DNA of 64,000 bases from JAAYJR01 sp964495655 (lineage in GTDB: Bacteria; Bacteroidota; Bacteroidia; Bacteroidales; Prolixibacteraceae). The stretch is taken from assembly GCA_964495655.1 (NCBI GenBank), contig CAZBWK010000002.1, forward strand, positions 1 through 64,000. Direction: 5' to 3'. Below, piece after piece: positions 18,301 to 26,115 of the stretch (position 1 is the first letter of the stretch; every line of letters begins with the position of its first letter). Under the pieces are notes generated by a model. That model was not told the origin of the DNA. It saw only the letters and a list, made by a program, of their open reading frames with translations, and searched no databases. The position numbers and the translations under genes were made by a program.

Positions 18301-18596
18301 CCATCTGCTATCGCGACACCTTCAAGCAAAAGGACAGGGGAAGCGACAATTTGGGGATTATCAGCCTCTATTTCCGCAGCAATTTCATGCCGGAAGTATC
18401 TCTCCCCTGATGCAACCAGGTTGGTGGTTGATCCCAACCGGTAAAATGTCGCCTGCTCAAGGCTGTAACGTACCGAATCGCCAATGATCAAAGAACCGGT
18501 CATTACCATTGTGCTGACAGCCACTCCTGACGCAACGAGGAGGTTAGCCCGCAGGTAATGAAAAAATGATTTTAATATATAGGTTATCTTCGTCAT
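15315..18596 (-). CDS. ABC transporter permease with two FtsX domains
   Basis: The membrane part of a type VII (MacB/LolCDE-like) ABC system, which works by mechanotransmission on periplasmic lipids, lipoproteins or peptides. An N-terminal membrane segment (about 12-36) is followed by a large periplasmic domain. A first FtsX block of helices lies near 500-640, further helices near 655-690 and 730-760, a second periplasmic domain follows, and a final FtsX block (LARTIMERRRELALMQALGFK and helices) closes the protein. At 1093 residues it is a double-length permease that could work without a second permease gene. The cognate ATPase gene lies immediately upstream, 22 bases away. The cargo is unknown. 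Confidence 0.8.
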   Translation of the reverse strand: MTKITYILKSFFHYLRANLLVASGVAVSTMVMTGSLIIGDSVRYSLEQATFYRLGSTTNLVASGERYFRHEIAAEIEADNPQIVASPVLLLEGVAIADGGRRRLNRVQVVGVDSSFVKIAQTDIYSALTGNEIIISENLADKLDVAEGDNLLLRIKKASLMPLNAPFVSAEETSVSLRAEVKKIAGKEDMGRFSLKTSQSAPYNIFISGSRLNRLMNFKGRANNLLVISGLDNEDIRRTVSRCLTPADAGLRIKQIEVSGETEISTERVFMEPVISRTLGQLSDAKPLITYFVNSIALTGDGANVNNYEERHVVPYSFVSSVDGEWLAEDEIILTRWTADDLGAVPGDKLVLKYFEIGPLRQLTEKDAEFTVREVVPMSADWADSTRMPWIPGLSDAGHCREWEAGVPINLDAIRDKDEDYWNRWRGAPKAYISLNKALSMWENRFGIYTAVRFPSSGFNIEKLNSVFAENIRPGDLGMAIEPVRKQGIEASQSGTDFSGLFLGLSFFILAASIILTALLFRLNLETRSGEVGVLTALGFKDNQVRGIFIMEGFVVAVAGGVAGLLLSLIYTWGVFRILNTLWFEIVRTNVLLINIVPMTLVTGFLISLIVSVTAIAVSLIRYQRRKTADLQKRTDTEMKKIRRQVPDGLMWLLTGIPLVLIIRQFIRPEGLSPLQFFISGALLLSGLLLLYRKLITGTGLRQSVPISLNKLARLNLTRNRGRSLTVIILFALGTFIVVSTGSYKLDLLANAQDKKSGTGGFLFFAETTMPVLYDLNSPDKRAEEGITEDFRAVQFRKADGDDASCLNLNRIEQPAILGVNPGDLSGRFSFATRMKGVDTDDLWKELDMTPEDGYVPAIADQTVIQWGLGKKTGDYLLYQNEKGDTLRLRLIAGTKPSVFQGYVIISNDNFLRNYPSSSGSGIFLIDGDAEREEQIREELSSVYRDYGWEMESTAKRLVEFYSVTNTYLSIFLALGALGMMIGTFGLAVILARTIMERRRELALMQALGFKTDQLFSLLLKEYMILLLAGVLTGFITAVAATLPAFLSDNSDASVGTVALVVALILTNGIVWIAWLSWHYLRNRNLITELRVE

Positions 18597-18618
18597 TGTA
18601 TAGTCAACTGACCGGTTA

Positions 18619-19296
18619 TTATCGGACTAATACACCATTTTTAAGGACATATCCTGTATCCATTCTCTCTGCCAGGGAGACAGAATGGGTGACAGCTATA
18701 AGAGTAACTCCCTCTTCACTGCTAAGATTTACCAGCAACTCTGTCAATGCCAGTGCATTCTCCTCATCGAGGGCCCCGGTGGGCTCATCAGCCAGCAGTA
18801 GTTTAGGTTTATTGATAAGCGCCCTCACTACTGCAGTCCGCTGACATTCACCTCCCGATAACCGGGAAGGTTTCTGCTTCCTCTGCTCCCAAATACCAAC
18901 TTTATGAATCAGATGTTCTGCCCACTCTTTTTGAACCGCCGATATCCTTCCCTCTTCAGGTAGTGCAGGTAAAAGCACATTTTCCATAAGAGTCAGTTGA
19001 GGTAAAAGGTAATGCATTTGGAAAATAAAGCCAAGGTGTTTATTCCGGAATGTGGCAAGCCGGGTTTTTGAAAATCCGGTTATATCACTGCCGTCAAAAA
19101 GTATATTGCCCTTTTCCGGCAAGTCAAGCGTCCCCATAAGGTTCAGAAGAGTCGTTTTGCCTGATCCGCTCGGTCCTGTCACTGCAATCTTTTCTCCCCT
19201 CTCAACCTCCAGATTCAGACCGTTCAGGACCTGGCGGTAGCTGTGAGTTCCGGGCACTCCGTAACCTTTTACTATATTTTGAAGTTTAAGAAGCAT
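18619..19296 (-). CDS. ABC transporter ATP-binding protein (LolD/MacB type)
   Basis: The ATPase partner of the FtsX permease. All nucleotide-binding motifs are intact: Walker A GPSGSGKTT (41-49), Q-loop Q93, signature LSGGE (146-150, followed by Cys where Gln is common), Walker B LLLADE (D170, E171), D-loop ALD and switch H204. The length of 225 residues is typical of LolD-like subunits. It lies between the permease and the GT4 glycosyltransferase gene, all on one strand with small gaps, so these may form one unit with the propeller gene further upstream. Confidence 0.88.
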   Translation of the reverse strand: MLLKLQNIVKGYGVPGTHSYRQVLNGLNLEVERGEKIAVTGPSGSGKTTLLNLMGTLDLPEKGNILFDGSDITGFSKTRLATFRNKHLGFIFQMHYLLPQLTLMENVLLPALPEEGRISAVQKEWAEHLIHKVGIWEQRKQKPSRLSGGECQRTAVVRALINKPKLLLADEPTGALDEENALALTELLVNLSSEEGVTLIAVTHSVSLAERMDTGYVLKNGVLVR

Positions 19297-19344
19297 GAAT
19301 TCTCAGGTTTATCTATGTTGCTAAAATATTGTTATAACAGTTTA

Positions 19345-20631
19345 TTACTTTGCGAGTGACTCATACAGGTCAATTATACCTGCAGCCTGTTTGTCAATGT
19401 TAAATTTTTCCATGGTGCCGTCATATCCCGAATAACTCAGAAGTTCAAGCCTTTCAGGGTCAGATAACACCACAGCCCATGTTTCACTGAGCTTCTCAGG
19501 AGTATTTGGTTCATAGATTACGCCTCCGCCCGACAGGGTTACGATCTCCGGGAATGCCCCAAGTGCAGGCTGCACAACCGGTACTCCCGACACCATCGAT
19601 TCAATCAGGTAGATGCCAAAAGCTTCACCTGCCCTTACGGGAACAGAGACCAGGGCTACCTTTGCAAAAAAATCGTGTATTGCATCATCCTCAAATTCGG
19701 TAAGTATTTCAAACTTATCTGCCAGTCCGTTTTCCTTTATCTTCCTTACCTGCTCTTTTACAAATTTTGCATCATCACCAGTATATCCGCCTGTGGCAAT
19801 TAATTTGACATCATCAAAGCCGGGGTTCTCTTTTAATTTGATAAATGCATCAACTACAATATCAAAGCCGTTATCATAACACATACGCGAGACATACCCT
19901 ACATTACGTGGTTTTTGACCAGCAGGTGTAAAAATATAATCTTCATGATCCACTCCCAGATGAAAAGTATGAAGTCCGGAGGAAGGAAGGCCCATCTTCT
20001 CCTTCATAATCCGGGCATAAAAATCACTCACTGCCACCAGGGCATCCACATCTTCAGCCCGTTTTTGCATTATTCCCCATATCTTATCCCTGAAGGCAGG
20101 TTGCATAACATCAACCCAGACATCCTCATCCTGAAGTGAACAGACCACCGGCACTCCCACTTCCTCCTTTAATCTTTTGGCCAGTCCCAGAAGCAGTGCA
20201 TTTGAAAGATGTATGATATCAGGTTTACAGTTACCTGCAATCCACGAAACCAAATGTTCAAGCTCCTCCTTTTGTGCTCCCTGTTCGCCAAGCAACATCG
20301 AAACAGTCATATCTTCCAGTCCTTTGGCACGGGTGGAACCTGCCATTGATGCTGCCATTTTCATCATTGGCTTAGAGTTCAGAATTTTATCAAACCACAT
20401 TGGGGCTCTTCTGAAAACAGGGTATACCTGTTTGAGATATGTACTGATTGCACCGTAAAAAATCGGAATATCTGCAATGTCATGCTCATCGGAAAAAAGT
20501 GGCAGGTACATAGGAATTTTTGTCACCCTGTGCCCCAGCTTGCGTATAGCATTAAAATATTTACTGTCGCGCAGGCAGTTGCCACAATAAAAACTACCTC
20601 CCGAGCCTGGTATTATCTGAATAATATTCAT
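19345..20631 (-). CDS. Family 4 glycosyltransferase
   Basis: A GT-B-fold retaining transferase. The N-terminal acceptor domain begins IIQIIPGSGGSFYCGNC, with a conserved-looking CGNC. The C-terminal donor domain shows NVGYVSRM and the E-x7-E motif in GEAFGIYLIES followed by GVPVVQPALGAFPEIV, typical of GT4 enzymes. There is no signal peptide or transmembrane segment. Its position between an ABC exporter and a secreted propeller gene suggests involvement in making or decorating an exported molecule, which is inference. Confidence 0.8.
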   Translation of the reverse strand: MNIIQIIPGSGGSFYCGNCLRDSKYFNAIRKLGHRVTKIPMYLPLFSDEHDIADIPIFYGAISTYLKQVYPVFRRAPMWFDKILNSKPMMKMAASMAGSTRAKGLEDMTVSMLLGEQGAQKEELEHLVSWIAGNCKPDIIHLSNALLLGLAKRLKEEVGVPVVCSLQDEDVWVDVMQPAFRDKIWGIMQKRAEDVDALVAVSDFYARIMKEKMGLPSSGLHTFHLGVDHEDYIFTPAGQKPRNVGYVSRMCYDNGFDIVVDAFIKLKENPGFDDVKLIATGGYTGDDAKFVKEQVRKIKENGLADKFEILTEFEDDAIHDFFAKVALVSVPVRAGEAFGIYLIESMVSGVPVVQPALGAFPEIVTLSGGGVIYEPNTPEKLSETWAVVLSDPERLELLSYSGYDGTMEKFNIDKQAAGIIDLYESLAK

Positions 20632-20702
20632 ATCATCAATCTAAATTTCAAAGGAGCCGGCTGGCTATTTCCCCGGTTTTATTTCTCTCAGGCTGCCGTT
20701 AA

Positions 20703-21815
20703 TCACTTTTTACCAAAACAATATACATTCCCGTCGGAAGCCCCCACATAAATACGGCCTCCTGCAACTGCGGGATTACTGACTATCTGACTTCCGGTCT
20801 CATAGCTCCATATTACCTCCCCGTCAGAAAGATCAAGCAACGCAATGTCTCCGCGCATGTTGGCAACAACTACTTTGGTGCCGGCCACTACCGGTGAAGC
20901 TTCCACCCTGTTTCCGGTGTTATATTCCCAAAGTTTCTCACCGCTGCTTTTATCAAAGCAGTAAAGAAATTTATTATGATTAGCTGTAAGTAATCTGTTG
21001 CCGGCAATGGCAGGTGAAGCGATGAATGGCAAATTTGTTTTTTCATCTTTCCATTCCCATATTGTGGCCTCCTTAATTATATCAACCTGAAAAAAACGTC
21101 CGTCGTAGTCTCCGAGATATGCCTTACCCTTTTCAACTGCAGGAGAGCCGGGCACATAATTCGCCACATCTATCTTTTTGTCGGCTTTCCCTGTTTCTGC
21201 ATCTACTACATGGAGAAAGCCGTCACAACCACCAAAAAATATTTTGCCGTCAAGGATTGCTGCCGCTCCGTTAATAAAATTATCTGATTCATATTTCCAT
21301 TTTACCTGCCCGCTTGCCGCATCTACACAATGCAGGTAATAATCATAGCTCCCGGCATATATATATGTGACTCCGTCTTTCTCCCACCAGTTAGGTGAAC
21401 CAATAATTTGATTATCAGTATCATACTCCCACTTTTTTTCGCCGGTGGCAAGGTCCGTGGCGAACAAAGTCCCGTCAAGATTACCAAAGTACACACTGTT
21501 ATCATGTATGAGTGCAGGAGCTTCAATGGCATTCTCAGTCTTGAACTTCCACTCTATTTTTCCTTCCCTGTTAAAGCAATACATTATACCGTCAGTTGAT
21601 CCTATAACCACCAAACCTTTGTCAACCACAGGAGCAGCTTTAATATTATCACCTGTCTGAAAGGTCCATATCAGCTCAGGGTTGGCGGGTAACTCAGACG
21701 GCGAATTACCTGTCAGTTGCCGGTCACCACGAAAAATTGGCCATGTATCGGCAGACTGTCCTGATAACTCAACAGAAAGCAGGAATACAAAAAATATATT
21801 TATTAATAATTTCAT
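20703..21815 (-). CDS. Secreted PQQ-like beta-propeller protein
   Basis: A signal peptide (1-19, ending LSGQ) precedes an all-beta chain made of repeated blades of the PQQ-like type. Each blade carries a G-x-(I/V)-Y-(C/V) strand and an (A/S)-x-(T/S)-G-(E/Q)-x-x-W turn, for example DLATGEKKWEY, DAASGQVKWKY and DKSSGEKLWEY. About seven blades fill the 370 residues. Proteins of this fold include BamB and quinoprotein dehydrogenases; the blade motif alone does not show PQQ binding. It is the sixth such protein in this part of the window and is separated from the others by a 264-base gap holding a dispersed repeat. Confidence 0.75.
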   Translation of the reverse strand: MKLLINIFFVFLLSVELSGQSADTWPIFRGDRQLTGNSPSELPANPELIWTFQTGDNIKAAPVVDKGLVVIGSTDGIMYCFNREGKIEWKFKTENAIEAPALIHDNSVYFGNLDGTLFATDLATGEKKWEYDTDNQIIGSPNWWEKDGVTYIYAGSYDYYLHCVDAASGQVKWKYESDNFINGAAAILDGKIFFGGCDGFLHVVDAETGKADKKIDVANYVPGSPAVEKGKAYLGDYDGRFFQVDIIKEATIWEWKDEKTNLPFIASPAIAGNRLLTANHNKFLYCFDKSSGEKLWEYNTGNRVEASPVVAGTKVVVANMRGDIALLDLSDGEVIWSYETGSQIVSNPAVAGGRIYVGASDGNVYCFGKK

Positions 21816-21902
21816 CTCATATAATTGTTAATTTTTTCGGCATTTACCTCATTATTAGTGTCTGTTTTAACGGTATTCGATAGAATTCGCAAGCTCATTT
21901 CG

Positions 21903-21962
21903 ATGGAACTCGTCATTTATAATGTTTCTCCTGTGTGTAAGATAGTACATGACTCGTTTCAT
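21903..21962 (+). repeat. Dispersed intergenic repeat, copy B
   Basis: It starts ATGGAACTCG and ends CTCGTTTCAT, matching the copy at 130-191 over 60 bases with internal divergence. Just upstream, CGATAGAATTCG (21878-21889) resembles CGATGGAACTCG (21901-21912), a local imperfect direct repeat. The rest of this intergenic stretch (21816-22079) holds nothing else recognised. Confidence 0.55.
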
Positions 21963-22079
21963 CATGATATTACCAGATAGAACAAACTAACTTATAAAGA
22001 GTTTAATCACCAGTTCATTTCTTACTACATACAACTTTCGCCTGACGGCAATGCCAACAAATGGTATCACTCATAACAA

Positions 22080-23630
22080 TTAAGATGCTTTCAGAGCAAT
22101 AGCTCCCGTTGGACATCCACCGGCTACCATTTTCGCTGTTTCAGTCAGTGCATTCTGTATCTCTTCATTAAAAGGCACTCCTATCTCAACATCAAATCCT
22201 CTGCCAATGTATGTAAATCCAAATTTTTCTCCATATTTTTCGGTCAGACGGACACAAATACCGCATCTTATACATTTATTGGGCTCATATATTAATGTTG
22301 GGTGGGTATTCAGTTTTGTTATTTTTTTTCTTTCGTTGGTCTTGTATCGCCGCTGATCTGCGTTATGGCGGTCTGCATAAACTCTCAGTTTGCAGTTATC
22401 CACTGCCCTGCAATCACAGTGAAGACATCTTTCGGCTTCTGTAACTGCCTCTGCCGCCGGGAAACTGCTCTTTGCGCCGTTGGAGGGATATACTCTTTTA
22501 TTTGTTACAGATTCTTTCAGGTATTCGGCGAATTCGCTGCTTAAGAGCTTTCCAAAACGGGAGTTAAAAATAGAGGGCTCTCCTTTTAACGGCTCTTTAT
22601 TGAGGTACTGCCACACTGAAAAAGCCACCTCTTTACCCTGTCCGGCTGAACGTACAGCCAGCTTTGATGAACGAAGTGCATTCCCTACAGCAAATATATT
22701 GCTTTCGGGAGTTTGATAAGTGTTCTTGGCAGCTAAAATTCCCTGAGGCGTGGTTTTCAATCCAAAGGTCTCTGACTCTTCAGTAACTGTGCCGGCAGCA
22801 ATGATAATAACACTGTAACTATTTTTCATCTCACTGAAAAGGGCAGTGTCAATTTTTTTACCTCCAATAAATTCGACGCCTGTATTAAGAATAGCTTCAA
22901 TCTCCCTGTCAAGCACATCAAGTGGAAGTATCCCGCGGCTGATATCGGTACGCAGTTTACCTCCGGCTTTTTGTCCGGAATCAAACAGGGTTACCTGTAT
23001 CCCTCTCAGTTGCATATAATATGCAGCTGCCAGTCCGGCCGGACCGGCTCCTATAACTGCGGCGCTAAATCCGGTCTTATCTGCTTTGGGCAACACAGGT
23101 TCACTGCCCTCATCACCCGCGAAGCGCTTAAGCAGGCAGACAGATACCGGTTCATCTATTGTTTTCCTGTGACAGGCCCCTTCGCACGGGGCCGGGCAAA
23201 TTCTGCCCAGTACTGAGGGCAAGGCAATATCTTTCTTAACAATCTTAAGGGCTTCATCGAAGTTACCGGCAGCAATTAACCGGTTCATCACGGGAATATT
23301 CATGTGGGCAGGACAAGCTATCCGGCAGGGCGCCTCACAATCGCCCACATGTTCACTGAGTAACAGCTCAAGCGCCATTTGCCGGGCTTCAAAAATCTCT
23401 TCGTCATCAGTGGTAATATCCATTCCTTCAGTTACAGAAACCGAACATGACGGAAACAGCCTTCCGTTTTTATTATCCTTTACAAGGCAAAGCATACATG
23501 AAGTAAAATGATCCAGATCATCGTGCCAGCACAAATTGGGAATATCAAAACCCAGTTTTTGGGCAGCTTTCATTACAGGCACTCCGTCTTCTGAAATTAT
23601 CTCTTTGTTATTTATTCTTAATTTTACCAT
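22080..23630 (-). CDS. FAD-dependent iron-sulfur oxidoreductase (ferredoxin-GltD-like-ferredoxin fusion)
   Basis: An electron-transfer flavoprotein. From the chosen start: a plant-type/NuoG-type [2Fe-2S] domain with C34, C45, C48 and C62; a GltD-type N-terminal region with C98, C102, C106, C145, C149 and C153 for two [4Fe-4S] clusters; FAD-binding GAGPAG (194-199); and C-terminal cysteine motifs (CLHCDC, CIRCGIC and a final CP) for a further ferredoxin module. The second Rossmann domain that binds NAD(P)H in GltD and NfnB is absent: the chain passes directly from AAGTVTEE to the closing IFAVGN block. Start chosen at MVKLRINN, the usual N-terminus of the fold; an ATG 7 codons upstream is possible. 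It follows the NuoEF fusion by about 75 bases and is probably its partner. Confidence 0.75.
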   Translation of the reverse strand: MVKLRINNKEIISEDGVPVMKAAQKLGFDIPNLCWHDDLDHFTSCMLCLVKDNKNGRLFPSCSVSVTEGMDITTDDEEIFEARQMALELLLSEHVGDCEAPCRIACPAHMNIPVMNRLIAAGNFDEALKIVKKDIALPSVLGRICPAPCEGACHRKTIDEPVSVCLLKRFAGDEGSEPVLPKADKTGFSAAVIGAGPAGLAAAYYMQLRGIQVTLFDSGQKAGGKLRTDISRGILPLDVLDREIEAILNTGVEFIGGKKIDTALFSEMKNSYSVIIIAAGTVTEESETFGLKTTPQGILAAKNTYQTPESNIFAVGNALRSSKLAVRSAGQGKEVAFSVWQYLNKEPLKGEPSIFNSRFGKLLSSEFAEYLKESVTNKRVYPSNGAKSSFPAAEAVTEAERCLHCDCRAVDNCKLRVYADRHNADQRRYKTNERKKITKLNTHPTLIYEPNKCIRCGICVRLTEKYGEKFGFTYIGRGFDVEIGVPFNEEIQNALTETAKMVAGGCPTGAIALKAS

Positions 23631-23704
23631 ATATTCTGTAAATGATACCATTACGCCTGCTCATTAATATCCGGCGAGATCGGCATCTGCTGTTTATTTT
23701 TTCC

Positions 23705-26047
23705 CTATTTCACATCAATAGCATCCACCGGACAAACCGCCCTGCAGGAATCACATTTAATGCATAGTTCAGTATCTATAGTGTGTTTCTCGTGCGGTGT
23801 AAATGGTATGGCATCTGCCGGGCACTTTTGAGCACACAGGGTACAACCAATACAATTATCATTTACCGAGTATGTTATCATTTCTGTACATTTCCCGGTG
23901 GGACACTTTCCGTTAATATGAGCTTCATACTCATGACGGAAATATCTCAGTGTGCTCAGCACAGGATTTGGCGCAGTTTTTCCCAGTCCGCACAAACTAC
24001 CTTTTTTAGTCCATGCCGCTATTCTTTCCAACTCATCTATATCGCCCGGCTTACCCTTACCCTTTGTTATTTTCTCAAGAATATCAAGCATTCTTTTTGT
24101 ACCTATACGGCAGAAGGTGCATTTTCCGCAGGACTCATCCTGTGTGAATGACAAAAAATAGCGGGCTATGTCAACCATACAGTCAGTATCATCAAGAACC
24201 ACCAATCCTCCCGAGCCCATCATTGCACCCATTTCATTAAGAGACTCATAGTTAATCGGAATATCTGCGTATTCAGCCGGAATACAGCCTCCCGAAGGCC
24301 CCCCAATCTGAACAGCCTTGAATTTCCGGCCGTTTGCAATTCCTCCTCCTATCTCCTCAACTACCTGCCTGACAGTAACTCCCATTGGCACTTCTATCAA
24401 TCCTCCGCGTGCTACTTTCCCCGCCAGGGCAAAAACCTTAGTTCCTGTATTATTTTCTGTGCCTATATTTTTAAATTTCTCAGAACCTTCGCGAAGTATA
24501 TAAGAGACCTGGGCAAATGTTTCGGTGTTATTTACCAGGGTCGGGAAACCCCATAAACCCTGTTTAGCCGGAAATGGAGGCCTCATCCTGGGAAATCCCC
24601 GTTTACCTTCCACAGAAGCAATGAGTGCTGTCTCCTCACCACATACAAATGCACCTGCACCCTCGTAAACAGAGAGATTGAGGTCAAAGCCGGACCCCAG
24701 GATATTCTCTCCGAGCAATTTGTTTTCCCTGCATATATCAAGAGCCTGACTTATCCTTTGAACAGCCAGTGGATATTCAGCTCTGATATATAGGAATCCT
24801 CTGTTTATGCCCACTGCATAAGCAGCTATTATGATGCCTTCAATAACCCTGTAAGGATACGACTCAAGTAACATACGGTCCATGAATGCACCCGGGTCTC
24901 CCTCATCTCCATTGCAAATAAGATATTTCTGATCACTTTCCTCATTTTTTACAAATTCCCATTTGATGCCTGTCGGGAATCCTGCTCCCCCTCTTCCTCT
25001 GATCCCGCTGTTCTTAACCTCTTCGATAACATCATCAGGAGACATTGTGTTAAATATCTTTTTCAATGCTGAAAAGCCTCCCCTGCTTGTATAATCATCA
25101 ATATCAACAGGATTGATCATTCCCCTGTACTCAGTTGCCAGAGGAAGCTGTTTCCCTAAAAAAGAGGCTACCGGCTTTTCCCGCATGCTGATCTCATATC
25201 TTTCAACGCCATCCCAGTTTCGGTCTGTCTGAATATCCTCAACCAGGCTGAATAGTCTAGCTTTCAATTTTGAAAATATTCCGGGAGGAGAAAAATGACT
25301 TTCTATAATATTTTTTACATCCTCGGGTTTCACCCGTGCATATAATGTTGATTCCCCCTCATTGGGAACAATTTCAACAAGGGGTACCTGGTGGCACATG
25401 CCAACGCAACCAACATGCTTAAGATTAACCCGTAATCCATTTTGATTAACAACCGATTCCACTTCCGTTCTTATCTCCCCGCTGCCACTTGCCACACAGC
25501 ATGAACCAAGGCCGATACGGATTTCTCCCTTTATCGCCGTGCCGTCCGGTTTTCTGAACTTGCTAACACCCTTTTTATCCTTTTGAAGTTCAAAATCCTT
25601 TACAACCTGAGCTACCTGATCGGGTGCCACATGGCCGTAAGTAATGCTATCGATCTGCACTACCGGGGCAAGTGTACAGCATCCAAGACAACTTACCTTC
25701 TCCAGTGTATACATTCCTGATTTTTCAGTATCTACACCTTGCGGCAATTCAAAATGCCTGCGGAAGGCATCCAGGACCAGTCCCGACCCCTTAACATGAC
25801 AAGCAGTCCCAACACATATTTTCACCATATGCTTTCCTGCCGGAATCATCCTGAACTGCTTATAAAAACTGGCAACTCCTATGACTTCAGCGGCCGTGAT
25901 TGAGGTCTTCTCTGACAGATAACGGAGCACTTCTTCAGGCAGGTAATTATATTCCTTCTGAACTGCCTGTAAAATAGGTATCAGGCTGTTTTTCTCATAG
26001 CCTTTCTCTTCAATGATACGGTCTATATTTTGAAATTTTTCGCTCAT
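23705..26047 (-). CDS. NuoE-NuoF-ferredoxin fusion (HydB-like NADH-oxidising subunit)
   Basis: An NADH:acceptor oxidoreductase subunit with four parts. NuoE-like [2Fe-2S] domain (C78, C83, C120, C124). A second thioredoxin-like [2Fe-2S] domain (C183/C184, C214, C218). A NuoF domain with GRGGAGFPTG (NADH/FMN), CNGDEGDPGAF (FMN) and ESCGKCTFCRIG for the N3 [4Fe-4S] cluster. Two C-terminal [4Fe-4S] ferredoxin motifs, CIGCTLCAQKCP and CIKCDSCRAVCP. This is the layout of HydB/NfnL-type subunits, with NuoE (usually the separate HydC) fused in front. All ligands look intact. No catalytic hydrogenase or formate dehydrogenase gene is nearby, so the electron partner must be the flavoprotein downstream or the membrane ferredoxins upstream. 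Confidence 0.88.
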   Translation of the reverse strand: MSEKFQNIDRIIEEKGYEKNSLIPILQAVQKEYNYLPEEVLRYLSEKTSITAAEVIGVASFYKQFRMIPAGKHMVKICVGTACHVKGSGLVLDAFRRHFELPQGVDTEKSGMYTLEKVSCLGCCTLAPVVQIDSITYGHVAPDQVAQVVKDFELQKDKKGVSKFRKPDGTAIKGEIRIGLGSCCVASGSGEIRTEVESVVNQNGLRVNLKHVGCVGMCHQVPLVEIVPNEGESTLYARVKPEDVKNIIESHFSPPGIFSKLKARLFSLVEDIQTDRNWDGVERYEISMREKPVASFLGKQLPLATEYRGMINPVDIDDYTSRGGFSALKKIFNTMSPDDVIEEVKNSGIRGRGGAGFPTGIKWEFVKNEESDQKYLICNGDEGDPGAFMDRMLLESYPYRVIEGIIIAAYAVGINRGFLYIRAEYPLAVQRISQALDICRENKLLGENILGSGFDLNLSVYEGAGAFVCGEETALIASVEGKRGFPRMRPPFPAKQGLWGFPTLVNNTETFAQVSYILREGSEKFKNIGTENNTGTKVFALAGKVARGGLIEVPMGVTVRQVVEEIGGGIANGRKFKAVQIGGPSGGCIPAEYADIPINYESLNEMGAMMGSGGLVVLDDTDCMVDIARYFLSFTQDESCGKCTFCRIGTKRMLDILEKITKGKGKPGDIDELERIAAWTKKGSLCGLGKTAPNPVLSTLRYFRHEYEAHINGKCPTGKCTEMITYSVNDNCIGCTLCAQKCPADAIPFTPHEKHTIDTELCIKCDSCRAVCPVDAIDVK

Positions 26048-26115
26048 TAATTTTTTTATCGTTTACTATTCTGCCTGAATTTTATATTGGTTATTGAACT
26101 GCTAATAAAAAGTTC

